A DNA stretch of 37,228 nucleotides, from positions 1 through 37,228 of the forward strand of contig JAFGXP010000029.1 of the NCBI GenBank assembly GCA_016936535.1, written 5' to 3'. Source of the DNA: Thiotrichales bacterium. Lineage in GTDB: Bacteria > Pseudomonadota > Gammaproteobacteria > Thiomicrospirales > Thiomicrospiraceae. The notes under the pieces were generated by a model. The model had not been told where the DNA came from. It searched no databases and was given only the letters and a program-made list of their open reading frames with translations. The position numbers and the translations under genes are program-made. Of this stretch, positions 16,197 through 24,735 are shown piece by piece (position 1 is the stretch's first letter; the number at the start of each line of letters is the position of its first letter).

Positions 16197-16305
16197 ACTT
16201 TCTTTCCTCAGACCGTCGATCAAAAGGCTTATGCTGATTCGGCCCTATGCAATTCAGCATCAACTTATATAAAAAAATCAAAACCAACCATTTAAACAAT
16301 TGATT

Positions 16306-16334
16306 TTGTTAAAAATTCATAGACAGGGTATAAC
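16306..16334 (+). promoter_or_regulatory. Putative sigma-70 promoter for the DUF2189 gene
   Basis: TTGTTA (16306-16311) and TATAAC (16329-16334) are separated by exactly 17 bases. Transcription would start near 16341, giving a leader of about 200 bases before the ATG at 16541. The leader has a 7-bp inverted repeat CTTTGTA/TACAAAG (16363-16369 and 16379-16385), which could be an operator or a weak hairpin. The rest of the 344-base gap from 16197 holds no visible gene. Confidence 0.5.
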
Positions 16335-16540
16335 TAGTAGCAAGGCAAAATACTTAGCTTGTCTTTGTACAATACTTATACAAAGCGCCTATCAGCCTCT
16401 CTACCACTCGCTTCCATCACTCTAACCCCGGACCTGCCGGTTGCTGCATCAAGGCTGATTTACGCTTCCCATTCCGATTTAAGCGCCAGGGCCACACCCA
16501 GCGCAGAAACACTTTTCGAACACTCGAAACGGAGGTAATT

Positions 16541-17365
16541 ATGGCACACACTGTAGAACACCAAACAGTCCACGATCATGTCACCGAAAAAGGCGAACAT
16601 ATTGTCTCCAAGGATGCTCAATTCCGAGATATTGGTCATTGGCTTAAAAAGGGCTGGATGGACATGGCGCACGCGCCTGCGGCCTCTTTCTTTTATGGAG
16701 CCATTATGGCGCTTTCGGTCTTACTGGTTTACGCCAGCTTTAAAGACCAACCTGTCATGATGTTCCAAACCGCAACCTTTTTTGTCATGCTCTCGCCTTT
16801 TTTAGCTACAGGCTTATATGCCATCTCTCGACAGCTAGAACAAGGAGAAAAACCCAATTTGATCACCTCCATGTTCGCTTGGCGACACAATGTGACTGAA
16901 TTTGCTTTATTCGCTTTAGCGCTTGGGGTAATCATCGCTATCTGGAGCCGAATTGTGCCGCTGATTGCTGCGATTGTAAAATCCAATAGCCTGCTGATTG
17001 TTGACCCAAATGCCGGGGTCATGGGCTTTCTCACCTCTGCCCCTGGGCAAACGTTTATGTTGTACTTTATGCTGACAGGCGCATTGGTGGCTTTCGTCGT
17101 TTTTGCACTCAGTGTCGTAACCATCCCGCTTTTATTACGCGATCGAAATATTGGCGTGATTCAGGCCATGATTTTGAGTTTTGAAGTCTTTATGGAAAAC
17201 AAAGCCGTTATGACACTTTGGGCATTTATAATCGGCAGCCTAGTTTTTGCTGGCATTCTTACCTTTGGATTACTGATGTTAGTCGTCATGCCGCTGCTTG
17301 GATACGCGTCTTGGCACGCATTTAACGACCTCATTGAAATTGATCCAAAAACCGAAATCAAATAA
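16541..17365 (+). CDS. DUF2189 integral membrane protein
   Basis: A 274-residue protein. A polar, His-rich N-terminus (1-45) containing the DIGHWLKKGWMDMAHAP segment typical of DUF2189 leads into about six hydrophobic segments (near 47-66, 72-92, 118-140, 175-200, 212-236 and 238-258). Function is not established. The ATG at 16541 follows a strong GGAGG. It lies upstream of, and in the same direction as, the operon B moxR, but a hairpin and a perfect -10 hexamer lie between them, so they are probably separate units. Confidence 0.85.
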   Translation: MAHTVEHQTVHDHVTEKGEHIVSKDAQFRDIGHWLKKGWMDMAHAPAASFFYGAIMALSVLLVYASFKDQPVMMFQTATFFVMLSPFLATGLYAISRQLEQGEKPNLITSMFAWRHNVTEFALFALALGVIIAIWSRIVPLIAAIVKSNSLLIVDPNAGVMGFLTSAPGQTFMLYFMLTGALVAFVVFALSVVTIPLLLRDRNIGVIQAMILSFEVFMENKAVMTLWAFIIGSLVFAGILTFGLLMLVVMPLLGYASWHAFNDLIEIDPKTEIK

Positions 17366-17374
17366 CCCATCTCT

Positions 17375-17407
17375 GCCGCTGATGTCTCTGAAAAGTGTGT
17401 CAGCGGC
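17375..17407 (+). terminator. Probable terminator hairpin after the DUF2189 gene
   Basis: A perfect 8-bp stem GCCGCTGA/TCAGCGGC (17375-17382 and 17400-17407) begins nine bases after the stop codon, with a 17-nt loop. Only a broken pyrimidine tract (CCTTCTCC) follows, so termination may be inefficient. Confidence 0.45.
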
Positions 17408-17460
17408 CCTTCTCCCCGCCATAGAACGCTAAGACTCCAGCCTCTCGCCATGCTTGAAAA

Positions 17461-17489
17461 CTTTAGCTGCCCAAAGCATTGCGTATAAT
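17461..17489 (+). promoter_or_regulatory. Putative operon B promoter with a perfect -10
   Basis: TATAAT at 17484-17489 is a perfect -10; the start would be near 17496, 25 bases before the GTG start codon of moxR. The -35 is poor: TTTAGC at 17462-17467 with a 16-base spacer is the best fit. A TTGAAA at 17454-17459 is too far away, with a 24-base gap. An activator may compensate. Confidence 0.4.
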
Positions 17490-17520
17490 AGCCGATAAAA
17501 ATTGTCAGGGATGGATTGTC

Positions 17521-18495
17521 GTGTCAAACACAGAGCGCTCTTTAGTCTCCGCCTTTAACCAACTTCAGGCGCATATCAATCAACAAATCATTGGCCAGCC
17601 TCAGCTGACCGAAAGAATGTTAATTGCCCTGTTGGCAGGCGGCCACATTCTGGTTGAAGGCCCACCTGGGTTAGCCAAAACCAAAGCGATTAAAACCTTA
17701 GCCGAGTTGGTAGAAGGCAGCTTTCATCGCATTCAATTCACCCCTGATCTTCTGCCTTCAGACATTACTGGAACTGAAATTTATCGACCTGAAACCGGTG
17801 TATTTGAGTTTCAAAGTGGCCCCATTTTTCACAACCTACTGTTGGCCGATGAAATCAACCGTGCACCAGCCAAAGTGCAAGCGGCGCTTCTCGAAGCGAT
17901 GGCCGAAGGACAAGTCAGTATCGGCAAACGTTCTTTGCCGATGGCTTCGCTGTTTATGGTAATGGCAACTCAAAACCCCTTAGAACAAGAGGGCACCTAT
18001 CCGCTTCCTGAAGCCCAGCTTGATCGATTTATGTTGCATCTAAAAGTGGATTATCCTGATGCGAATTCAGAGCGCCTGATTCTCGAACTGGCTGAAAGCG
18101 AGGCCAAACAACATCACAAGGTCGAACAACCATTACTCAGTCAACAGGATTTATTTGCCGCTCGGCAAGCGGTGCTTGATTTGTACATGGCTGACTCGCT
18201 GAAAGACTATATTGTGCAGCTTGTTATCGCAACCCGCCAAGCCAATCGCTACAGTCAAGCCTTGGCCGAATCGATTGCCGTCGGCGTGAGCCCGCGTGCC
18301 ACCATTGCCTTATCTTTGTGTGCCCGCGCTCATGCATGGTTACAAGGCCAAACCTTTGTCACTCCAGACAACGTTCAAGCGGTTGTTCACGATGTCTTTC
18401 GGCACCGCTTACTGCTGAGTTTTAGCGCTCAAGCACAAAATCTGAATGCGGACGAAGTCACCGATCAAATTTTGCAGCTGGTTCCCGTTGCCTAG
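17521..18495 (+). CDS. MoxR-family AAA+ ATPase, operon B
   Basis: A 324-residue cytoplasmic ATPase and paralogue of the 7768-8733 gene. Walker A is GPPGLAKTK (47-55), Walker B is LLLADE (106-111), followed by INRAPAK, ATQNP and LPEAQLDRF. It likely acts on the VWA proteins of its own operon. I choose the GTG at 17521, with AGGG about ten bases upstream; a longer reading from 17479 would start upstream of the likely transcription start and adds non-conserved residues. It heads the plus-strand series moxR-DUF58-DUF4381-VWA-VWA/TPR-batD, with a perfect -10 hexamer just upstream. Confidence 0.93.
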   Translation: MSNTERSLVSAFNQLQAHINQQIIGQPQLTERMLIALLAGGHILVEGPPGLAKTKAIKTLAELVEGSFHRIQFTPDLLPSDITGTEIYRPETGVFEFQSGPIFHNLLLADEINRAPAKVQAALLEAMAEGQVSIGKRSLPMASLFMVMATQNPLEQEGTYPLPEAQLDRFMLHLKVDYPDANSERLILELAESEAKQHHKVEQPLLSQQDLFAARQAVLDLYMADSLKDYIVQLVIATRQANRYSQALAESIAVGVSPRATIALSLCARAHAWLQGQTFVTPDNVQAVVHDVFRHRLLLSFSAQAQNLNADEVTDQILQLVPVA

Positions 18496-18504
18496 GGTTT
18501 GGAC

Positions 18505-19416
18505 ATGAATACTGCGCTTTATAGTCAACTGGATGAATTGATTGCTTGGCGTTTTCACGTGAAACAAAAAACCTTACACAGTCACCAGAAACTCTTAGCT
18601 TCCAGCCAAGGCGATCAGCATGCCGTACGAAAAGGGCGTGGAATGACCTTTAGTGAAGTGCGCCAATATCAGGCTGGCGACGATATTCGTCATATTGATT
18701 GGCGCGTCACGGCTCGCACCCAAAAAACCCATACTAAACTGTTTATCGAAGAACACGAACGCCCTACCATGTTCGTTTTGGAACAGAGCCCCGCCCTATT
18801 TTTTGGATCACAAGTGCGTTTGAAAACCGCTCAGGCATTAAATTTGGCCGCGATTTTAGGCTGGATTTCTTTACAGCAACAAGAAAAAGTCGGGGGAATT
18901 TGCTTTAACGGTCAACAACAGCTTTGGTTTGCTCCGCAAAAATCTCAAAACAATCTGCTCCATTTTTTACAAGAATCCATCGCTTTACAACAACAGTTAC
19001 AACAGCCGGGCACGGCCCAACCACAGGCTTGGCTGGCTGCAATTCAGCGGCTACAAAAAAACGTAAAACCCGGCTCGCGCATTTTCCTTATTGGTGATTT
19101 ATTAAGTTTTGAAGCACCGCTGTTTGCCGCACTCAAACCCTTGTTGAGCCATACCGAAATCCTGGCAATACACCTGTTCGATTCATTAGAAAAACACCTT
19201 CCCGAACTGGGATGGCTAAGTTTAGAAGGCCAACAAGGACAAACCTTACGCTTGGACAGTTTTCGGCGTCAAACCCGTGAGCACTATCAACACCATTACC
19301 AGCAGCGCTGGGAACAGCTTCAGCACAACTTTTATCAGCTGCGGATTCCAGTCATTGAAATCGCCAACCATGAAGCGCCAGTTCAAGCACTTGCTCATGC
19401 GCACTGGATTCATTAA
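18505..19416 (+). CDS. DUF58 domain protein, operon B
   Basis: A 303-residue soluble protein. The DUF58 signature is at residues 44-75: GRGMTFSEVRQYQAGDDIRH followed by IDWR and a Thr/Lys-rich stretch. The remainder is VWA-like but lacks DxSxS, with FVLEQSPALFF in its place. It is a presumed partner of the MoxR encoded upstream. The ATG at 18505 follows AGGG (18494-18497), nine bases after the moxR stop; a TTG two codons earlier is less likely. The gene contains a parS-like palindrome at 18551-18566, coding for residues 16-21, which the operon A paralogue lacks. Confidence 0.88.
   Translation: MNTALYSQLDELIAWRFHVKQKTLHSHQKLLASSQGDQHAVRKGRGMTFSEVRQYQAGDDIRHIDWRVTARTQKTHTKLFIEEHERPTMFVLEQSPALFFGSQVRLKTAQALNLAAILGWISLQQQEKVGGICFNGQQQLWFAPQKSQNNLLHFLQESIALQQQLQQPGTAQPQAWLAAIQRLQKNVKPGSRIFLIGDLLSFEAPLFAALKPLLSHTEILAIHLFDSLEKHLPELGWLSLEGQQGQTLRLDSFRRQTREHYQHHYQQRWEQLQHNFYQLRIPVIEIANHEAPVQALAHAHWIH
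18551..18566. other. parS-like ParB-binding site (site 2)
   Basis: The bases GTTTTCACGTGAAACA match TGTTNCACGTGNAACA except at the first two positions; the right half is perfect. It lies inside the DUF58 gene of operon B, where the reading frame encodes HV at its centre. It is 9.5 kb from site 1, and these were the only two CACGTG hexamers found by eye in the window. The role is inferred from sequence alone. Confidence 0.45.
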
Positions 19417-19431
19417 CACAGGGACTTGGCA

Positions 19432-19899
19432 ATGGACCCACAAGCGCTCGCTCAACTGCACGACATTCAACTACCCGAACCGATCGGTTGGTGGCCACTT
19501 GCGTTTGCTTGGTGGATTCTGCTTTTATCGCTGACCTCCATCTTACTGGGGAGCATCTGGTATGTCCGTGAACAACGCCGCCGCAATGCCTATCGCCGCC
19601 AAGCGTTGCAAAAATTACAGCATATTATGGCGCAAGAAAGTGCTGACAGTACCAAGATTCAACAGATGAATCATTTGCTCAAACAGGTGGCAATCACCGC
19701 CTATGGACGCAAGCGCGTTGCCGGTTTGCACCAATCTGAATGGTTCACTTTTTTGCAAACCAATGCACATTATATTCCGCAACCCCCTTCACTGAGTGCC
19801 GGCCTGGAACAGGCTTATGGCCCGCCACACGCCGATGCCGAACAACGAAATTTATGGCATCACTATAGCGAGCGCTGGATTAAAGGGCATCATCAATGA
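19432..19899 (+). CDS. DUF4381 single-pass membrane protein, operon B
   Basis: A 155-residue protein. The N-terminal segment LHDIQLPEPIGWWPLAFAWW is typical of DUF4381 and leads into a membrane helix (about 20-45). A basic cytoplasmic domain follows (EQRRRNAYRRQALQKL and onward), with a conserved-looking TAYGRKRVAGLHQSEWFTFL segment. It has the same operon position as its operon A counterpart but is more typical in sequence. The ATG at 19432 follows CAGGGAC; a TTG two codons earlier is possible. Its stop overlaps the next start (ATGA, 19896-19899). Function unknown. Confidence 0.85.
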   Translation: MDPQALAQLHDIQLPEPIGWWPLAFAWWILLLSLTSILLGSIWYVREQRRRNAYRRQALQKLQHIMAQESADSTKIQQMNHLLKQVAITAYGRKRVAGLHQSEWFTFLQTNAHYIPQPPSLSAGLEQAYGPPHADAEQRNLWHHYSERWIKGHHQ

Positions 19900-20888
19900 A
19901 CTTGGCAAATCTGGCTGCACATTTTGAGTTCTTAGCCCCGTGGATGTTTGCTTTTTTGCCTTTGCCTTGGGTAATTCGCCTGCTTTTGCGGCCTCGAGTG
20001 CAGCAGCAAAACTCCTTATTTGCGCCCTCCATTGTGGCTCGCTTGTCACCAAATTTACCTGCCGAAAGTCTAAAAGAACCGACACTTCCGCAATTTCGCA
20101 TTCCATTACGGTTCATTCTACTCTGGGGGCTTTTGGTCATTGCAGCGGCGCGTCCGGTGTGGTTTCTCGATAGCAGTCCGTTTAACGAAAGTGGTAAAGA
20201 GATGATTTTAGCGGTGGATCTTTCCGGTTCGATGCGCCGTGCAGACATGGTCTTAGCCGGTGAAAATGTCGATCGTTTAACGGCTGTGAAAAACGTGGTC
20301 GAGGCGTTTATCGCTGAGCGTCAAGGCGACCGGATGGGGTTAGTGGTCTTTGGTTCGCAAGCCTTTCTACTCAGTCCGCTGACCTACGATTTGCAAACCG
20401 TGCAAAGCTTACTAAATGAAAGTCAAATTGGTATGGCCGGCAACAATACGGCGATTGGCGATGCGATTGGTTTGACTCTAAAGCACCTTCGCAACAAACG
20501 TCAGCAACACGCCGTGCTGATTCTGCTTACCGACGGGGCGAATACCAATGGCATTAGCCCTATTGAAGCCGCCAGCCAAGCGCAAAAAATGCCGCTCAAA
20601 ATCTACACGATTGGCGTGGGGCGAGAGCGACCAGGACGCAGCAGCCGCACCGATATGGACATTGACACCTTAACCCAAATCGCCGATATGACCGGTGGGC
20701 GTTTCTTCCGCGCCAACGACACCGAACAACTGCAACAGATTTACCAACAAATCGACCAGCTAGAAGCGGTAGAACATGAAGTTTTCAGCTATCGTTTGCG
20801 CAGCGAACTCTATCCTTGGCCACTGGGTGTTGCCTTGTTTTTGAGTCTGTTGTTTGCTTGGCTACAATTACGCAAAATAGGAGGTTAA
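19896..20888 (+). CDS. VWA membrane protein (BatA-like), canonical MIDAS, operon B
   Basis: A 330-residue protein with N-terminal membrane segments (about 13-30 and 70-86), a VWA domain (about 100-290) and a C-terminal helix (about 305-322). All metal-site elements are present: DLSGS (108-112), the Thr in NNTAIGDAIGL, and the Asp in LLTDGAN. It should bind Mg2+ at the membrane surface and is the natural client of MoxR and DUF58. It overlaps DUF4381 by four bases and abuts the next gene with no gap. Unlike its operon A equivalent, the first Asp is retained. Confidence 0.92.
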   Translation: MNLANLAAHFEFLAPWMFAFLPLPWVIRLLLRPRVQQQNSLFAPSIVARLSPNLPAESLKEPTLPQFRIPLRFILLWGLLVIAAARPVWFLDSSPFNESGKEMILAVDLSGSMRRADMVLAGENVDRLTAVKNVVEAFIAERQGDRMGLVVFGSQAFLLSPLTYDLQTVQSLLNESQIGMAGNNTAIGDAIGLTLKHLRNKRQQHAVLILLTDGANTNGISPIEAASQAQKMPLKIYTIGVGRERPGRSSRTDMDIDTLTQIADMTGGRFFRANDTEQLQQIYQQIDQLEAVEHEVFSYRLRSELYPWPLGVALFLSLLFAWLQLRKIGG

Positions 20889-22988
20889 ATGCTCGGCTTT
20901 GAGATGACCTTTCTACGTCCCGCATGGTTTTTTGCCTTAATTCCGGTGGCTTGGTTACTCTGGAAAGCGTGGCAAGTCAAAAGCAAGCAAGGGGCTTGGC
21001 AACAGGTGATTGCACCGGAGTTTCGTGAGCTACTGCTCAACCGAGTGCAGAGCACCTCCCGGTTTGGCGCACACCTTTGGTTAGGTGGTTTAGGCTTGGC
21101 TTGGTTCATGACGGTATTTGTGCTTGCCGGCCCTAGTGTAAAAAGTGTGGAAATCCCCGCACAGAAAGCACAACACGGCACTGTTATTGTTCTCGATTTA
21201 TCTTTGTCGATGTTAGCGGAAGATTTAAGCCCAAATCGTTTGAGTCAAGTACGTTTTAAACTCACCGACCTCTTGACTCAATTTCCGGAAATGCCGGCAG
21301 GCTTAGTCGTTTACGCAGCCAGTGCGCACACCATTACCCCTATTTCACAAGACAATCAAACCCTGCTTGGCTTGCTGCCCGCACTCGATCCTTTAATCAT
21401 GCCGGCATTTGGTGCCAATCCGATTGCGGGGTTTGAGCAGGCTAAAACCTTATTTGAGGGCGCGCAAATCACACAAGGGCAGATTATCTGGATAACCGAT
21501 GATGTGGAATCCGAACAATTACCCTTGATTGAGAACTGGTTTAGCGCCCATCCTTTTCGCCTAAAAATCCTCAGTGTCGGTACGGAGCAGGGCGGAACCA
21601 TTCCGGTGCCAAACTACGGAATACTCAAGGATGCCAATCAAAAACCGATTCTGGCACCGGTTCCCAACCAACGCTTGGCCGAGCTCAGCCAACGCCTGCA
21701 AGCACCACTCAAACCACTGAAAATCACCCATGAATCGCTCGACTGGTTGGTGCCTGGCCCCTTTAGCGTTGGGCAAAGTCCACAAGATGTGACCGAGAAA
21801 TCGGTGGTCTATCCATTAGACGAAGGCGCGGCAATCTTACTCTTATTGGTTCCCCTTCTGGCTTTGGCTTACCGGCGGGGCTTGGTATTTATGTGGTTAC
21901 TGGCTCCGATGTTTGTAATTGGCCTCAGTCACCCAAAACCGGCACTGGCCGAAGACCGCTGGGATGATCTCGCTAATGTATTTCAGTCCCACGATCAGCA
22001 GGCTTACAAAGCCTTTAAGCGCGAAAACTACGAATCCGCTGAAGCCATGTTTGAGCACCCACAATGGCAAGCGGCCAGCTTGTATCGACTGGGGCGTTAT
22101 GCCGAAGCCGCTCGCTTATATGCTCAAGACCCCAGCGCAGAAGGCCAATTTAACCTAGGCAATGCACTCGCTTACAGCGGTGATCTTCAAGGGGCTAAAA
22201 CCGCCTATACGCAAGCCCTCAAACTGCGCCCAAATTGGCCACAAGCGCAAGCCAATCTTGCCTTAATCGAACAATTACTGGCACAGCAACCGCCCGCGCC
22301 AGAGACCCCATCGGAACCCACAGCAGGCGATTCCAATCAAGCCACACAATCGGCGGCCAACTCGGCCCAGCAAACCGAAAACTCAAACGACGAGCAGAAA
22401 CAGAAAGCATCCGAACAACAAGAGAATCAGACGTCACAAAACGCAGAGACGCAGGGCAATTCAGAATCCCCCAGCTCAACAAAACAAAATGAGGCATCGG
22501 CGCAAAATAACGCCGAACAAAATCAAAACCAAAATTCGCAAAATGGTGCCAACCGTGATAACAATCAATCCGTACAAGGAGAGCAATCACAAGAAGGCCA
22601 ACAGGCTGGCAACCAGCAGCAAGGTAGTCAAACGAGCCAAGGAGGCGGTTCGGCCAGTCGTCAAAACGAACGTAGTATGGGTGACAATGCGCAATCTCAG
22701 CAAAACACACAGGAAGCAACCCAAGCGGAGGCAAACTCGCCAGACCCCACCGATCCGCAGCAAACTTCAGAGCGTGGCGAGCAGTCAAGCCAACAAACGG
22801 GCGTTTCACGTTTAAATGAGGACGAGGGACAGGGCAGTGCGGATGGACAGAACTGGGAAAACCTCCAAGCAACCGAAGCGTGGCTGCAGCAGATTCCGGA
22901 TCAGCCCGAGCTGTTTCTAAAACGTAAGTTTGAATATCAATTAAACCAAGGCCAGTTCAGTCAGCAACAGGCGGAGAAAACATGGTGA
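20889..22988 (+). CDS. VWA-TPR membrane protein (BatB/BatC-like fusion) with Q/N/S-rich tail, operon B
   Basis: A 699-residue protein. N-terminal helices (about 11-27 and 65-84) precede a VWA domain with DLSLS (103-107) and ITDDVES. The expected MIDAS Thr is not evident (FGANPIAGF stands there). Helices near 315-355 and a cleavage-like PALAE lead to TPR repeats (about 370-470). A long Gln/Asn/Ser-rich low-complexity stretch (about 465-655) follows, then a conserved-looking end: AWLQQIPDQPELFLKRKF. The tail is probably a disordered linker presenting that end motif. GGAGG for the start lies inside the previous gene's last codons. The stop overlaps batD by seven bases. Confidence 0.9.
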   Translation: MLGFEMTFLRPAWFFALIPVAWLLWKAWQVKSKQGAWQQVIAPEFRELLLNRVQSTSRFGAHLWLGGLGLAWFMTVFVLAGPSVKSVEIPAQKAQHGTVIVLDLSLSMLAEDLSPNRLSQVRFKLTDLLTQFPEMPAGLVVYAASAHTITPISQDNQTLLGLLPALDPLIMPAFGANPIAGFEQAKTLFEGAQITQGQIIWITDDVESEQLPLIENWFSAHPFRLKILSVGTEQGGTIPVPNYGILKDANQKPILAPVPNQRLAELSQRLQAPLKPLKITHESLDWLVPGPFSVGQSPQDVTEKSVVYPLDEGAAILLLLVPLLALAYRRGLVFMWLLAPMFVIGLSHPKPALAEDRWDDLANVFQSHDQQAYKAFKRENYESAEAMFEHPQWQAASLYRLGRYAEAARLYAQDPSAEGQFNLGNALAYSGDLQGAKTAYTQALKLRPNWPQAQANLALIEQLLAQQPPAPETPSEPTAGDSNQATQSAANSAQQTENSNDEQKQKASEQQENQTSQNAETQGNSESPSSTKQNEASAQNNAEQNQNQNSQNGANRDNNQSVQGEQSQEGQQAGNQQQGSQTSQGGGSASRQNERSMGDNAQSQQNTQEATQAEANSPDPTDPQQTSERGEQSSQQTGVSRLNEDEGQGSADGQNWENLQATEAWLQQIPDQPELFLKRKFEYQLNQGQFSQQQAEKTW

Positions 22989-24694
22989 AAATGAAAGCGC
23001 ATTTACCACAGCGGATAACATGGCTCCTGACCTTATGGATAACGCTCCTGTTTGGATGGAACGGCACGGCCTACGCCGAACGTTTAACGATGAGCATTGA
23101 ACGCGAGTTAATTGAACAAGGCGATCTGATTTCACTGTGGGTGGAAGCTGACTTTGACACCCTTGGTAAGACCCTTGACGCCACCAACTTGGAAAAAGAG
23201 TTTGATGTTGTTTCCAAACAACGGAGTAATTTTTACGAATTTACCAACGGGATTTACAGTGCGAAAACCCGCTGGCATCTTAGATTAATGCCCAAAAAAA
23301 CCGGCGTGATTGTGATTCCTCCGGTTACTTTAGGGAAGGTAGAGGCACAAGCCTTAATTATCGAAGTTAAGCCCAGTAACCAAACTCAAAACCAAGCCGA
23401 AAAAACCGTTTTCTTACGGGCGGAGGTCGATCAACAAGAGGGGTTTGTGCAACAGCAGTTTCTCTATCGTTTGCGTTTTTATTACCGTGGCCAACTCTTA
23501 CCCACCACGGGTGACATGAACGCCCCCCTTTTCAGCAATGCCTTTGCTGAAGCCCTCAAAGAAGAGCAAATGTACAGCACCGTTATTGACGGCAAGGACT
23601 ACACCGTTCATGAATGGATTTATGTTCTCTTTCCACAGAGCAGTGGAGAATTGACTATTCCACCTGCGCGGGTGCGAGGTGTGGTTAGTTTTGACGGTCG
23701 GCAAAAAGCGATTGATGAAAAATCCGAACCAGTTGTGTTGAATATCCGTCCACCGGTTTCGGACCAACAAGCCTACAGTGCCGCACAACCCTGGTTGCCG
23801 GCCCAATCACTCTTATTAGAAGAGCAATGGCAAAGCCCACCGGAGACCTTACGAGTAGGGGACAGTTTAACGAGAACCTTGACCCTACAAGCTTACGGTC
23901 TAAAAGCCAACCAACTCCCCAAAATTGAGATGGCCAATGGTGAAGGGTTTAAAGTGTACAGCCTGCCCCCCACTCGAGAAGAAGAGAAGTTTGCCAGCGG
24001 CATCGTGAGTCGGGTGCAAGTGCAGCAAAACATTGTGCCCACAGCCAAGGGCGAACTAACGGTTCCCGCCTATCAATTACGCTGGTTCAACACCTTAACA
24101 CAGCAGTTTGAAACCTTGCATTTGGATGCGCAAACCTTTGTTGTCCAAGCGGCCTTAGCAAATGCAACCTACAGCAATCCAACCCCCCCTGAGCTTATCG
24201 AATCGGTTGAACCCCCTTCAGCACAAAGCCATTTAGACTGGTTGATTTGGCCATTAGTCACTACTTTTTTTGCGATTGCTTGGGTGATTACCTTGGTTAT
24301 GTGGTGGCTGGCTCGCAGCCAAAAAAAAGGGGAACCCCGACCAGACGAAATCCCAGAAGTCACACCGGCTTTCACTCAAGCACAATGGTGCCAAGCAGAA
24401 GATCGAATCTTTTATCCGCAGCTACGACAATATTTGCTGAATAGTTGGCAAGTGCGAGAGTTGGCACAATTGGAGGCCTTAAATGGCGCAGCTTTAGCTG
24501 AAAAAATTCACCGTTTTGAGCAAGCGTTCTATGCGCCTCATCAAGAAAACCACCAGGAAAATCTTGAATTAAAACAGCAAATTTGCCAAGCCTTGAGTCA
24601 ACTAAAAAAACCCAAAACGCCCAAAAAATTGGGCATTAAAGGTACGCCATTGCAAAGCTTGTATCCAGAAGTTAAAACAAGAAACGAGCCCTAA
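22982..24694 (+). CDS. BatD-like (oxygen-tolerance) membrane protein, operon B
   Basis: A 570-residue envelope protein with a signal peptide (basic MVKMKAHLPQR, hydrophobic core, cleavage after TAYA near residue 32), a large beta-rich periplasmic region (about 33-410), one membrane helix (about 420-444) and a helical cytoplasmic tail. This is classic BatD architecture. The family motif ERELIEQGDLISLWVEAD follows the signal. The start overlaps the VWA/TPR stop as ATGGTGA, with GGAG upstream. It is the last gene of operon B; no terminator is visible in the 41 bases before the convergent deacetylase gene. A small GCCCAA/TTGGGC hairpin lies in the coding end (24619-24634). Confidence 0.9.
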   Translation: MVKMKAHLPQRITWLLTLWITLLFGWNGTAYAERLTMSIERELIEQGDLISLWVEADFDTLGKTLDATNLEKEFDVVSKQRSNFYEFTNGIYSAKTRWHLRLMPKKTGVIVIPPVTLGKVEAQALIIEVKPSNQTQNQAEKTVFLRAEVDQQEGFVQQQFLYRLRFYYRGQLLPTTGDMNAPLFSNAFAEALKEEQMYSTVIDGKDYTVHEWIYVLFPQSSGELTIPPARVRGVVSFDGRQKAIDEKSEPVVLNIRPPVSDQQAYSAAQPWLPAQSLLLEEQWQSPPETLRVGDSLTRTLTLQAYGLKANQLPKIEMANGEGFKVYSLPPTREEEKFASGIVSRVQVQQNIVPTAKGELTVPAYQLRWFNTLTQQFETLHLDAQTFVVQAALANATYSNPTPPELIESVEPPSAQSHLDWLIWPLVTTFFAIAWVITLVMWWLARSQKKGEPRPDEIPEVTPAFTQAQWCQAEDRIFYPQLRQYLLNSWQVRELAQLEALNGAALAEKIHRFEQAFYAPHQENHQENLELKQQICQALSQLKKPKTPKKLGIKGTPLQSLYPEVKTRNEP

Positions 24695-24735
24695 ACCTTA
24701 GAAGAAGGCGTGGTAGAAAACCGCGCAGGCGTAAA

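Noticed and set aside
22806-22821. A further CACGT half-site (GTTTCACGTTTAAAT) as a third parS
   Set aside because: It lacks the central CACGTG and the right half of the palindrome.
24619-24634. GCCCAA/TTGGGC hairpin as the operon B terminator
   Set aside because: It lies inside the batD coding end, has only a 6-bp stem, and is not followed by a T run.
1746-24694. Reading the MoxR-VWA genes as an anti-phage defence module
   Set aside because: Gene order and partners (DUF58, DUF4381, TPR, BatD) are those of standard Bat-type envelope operons; no effector nuclease or other toxin belongs to either set.
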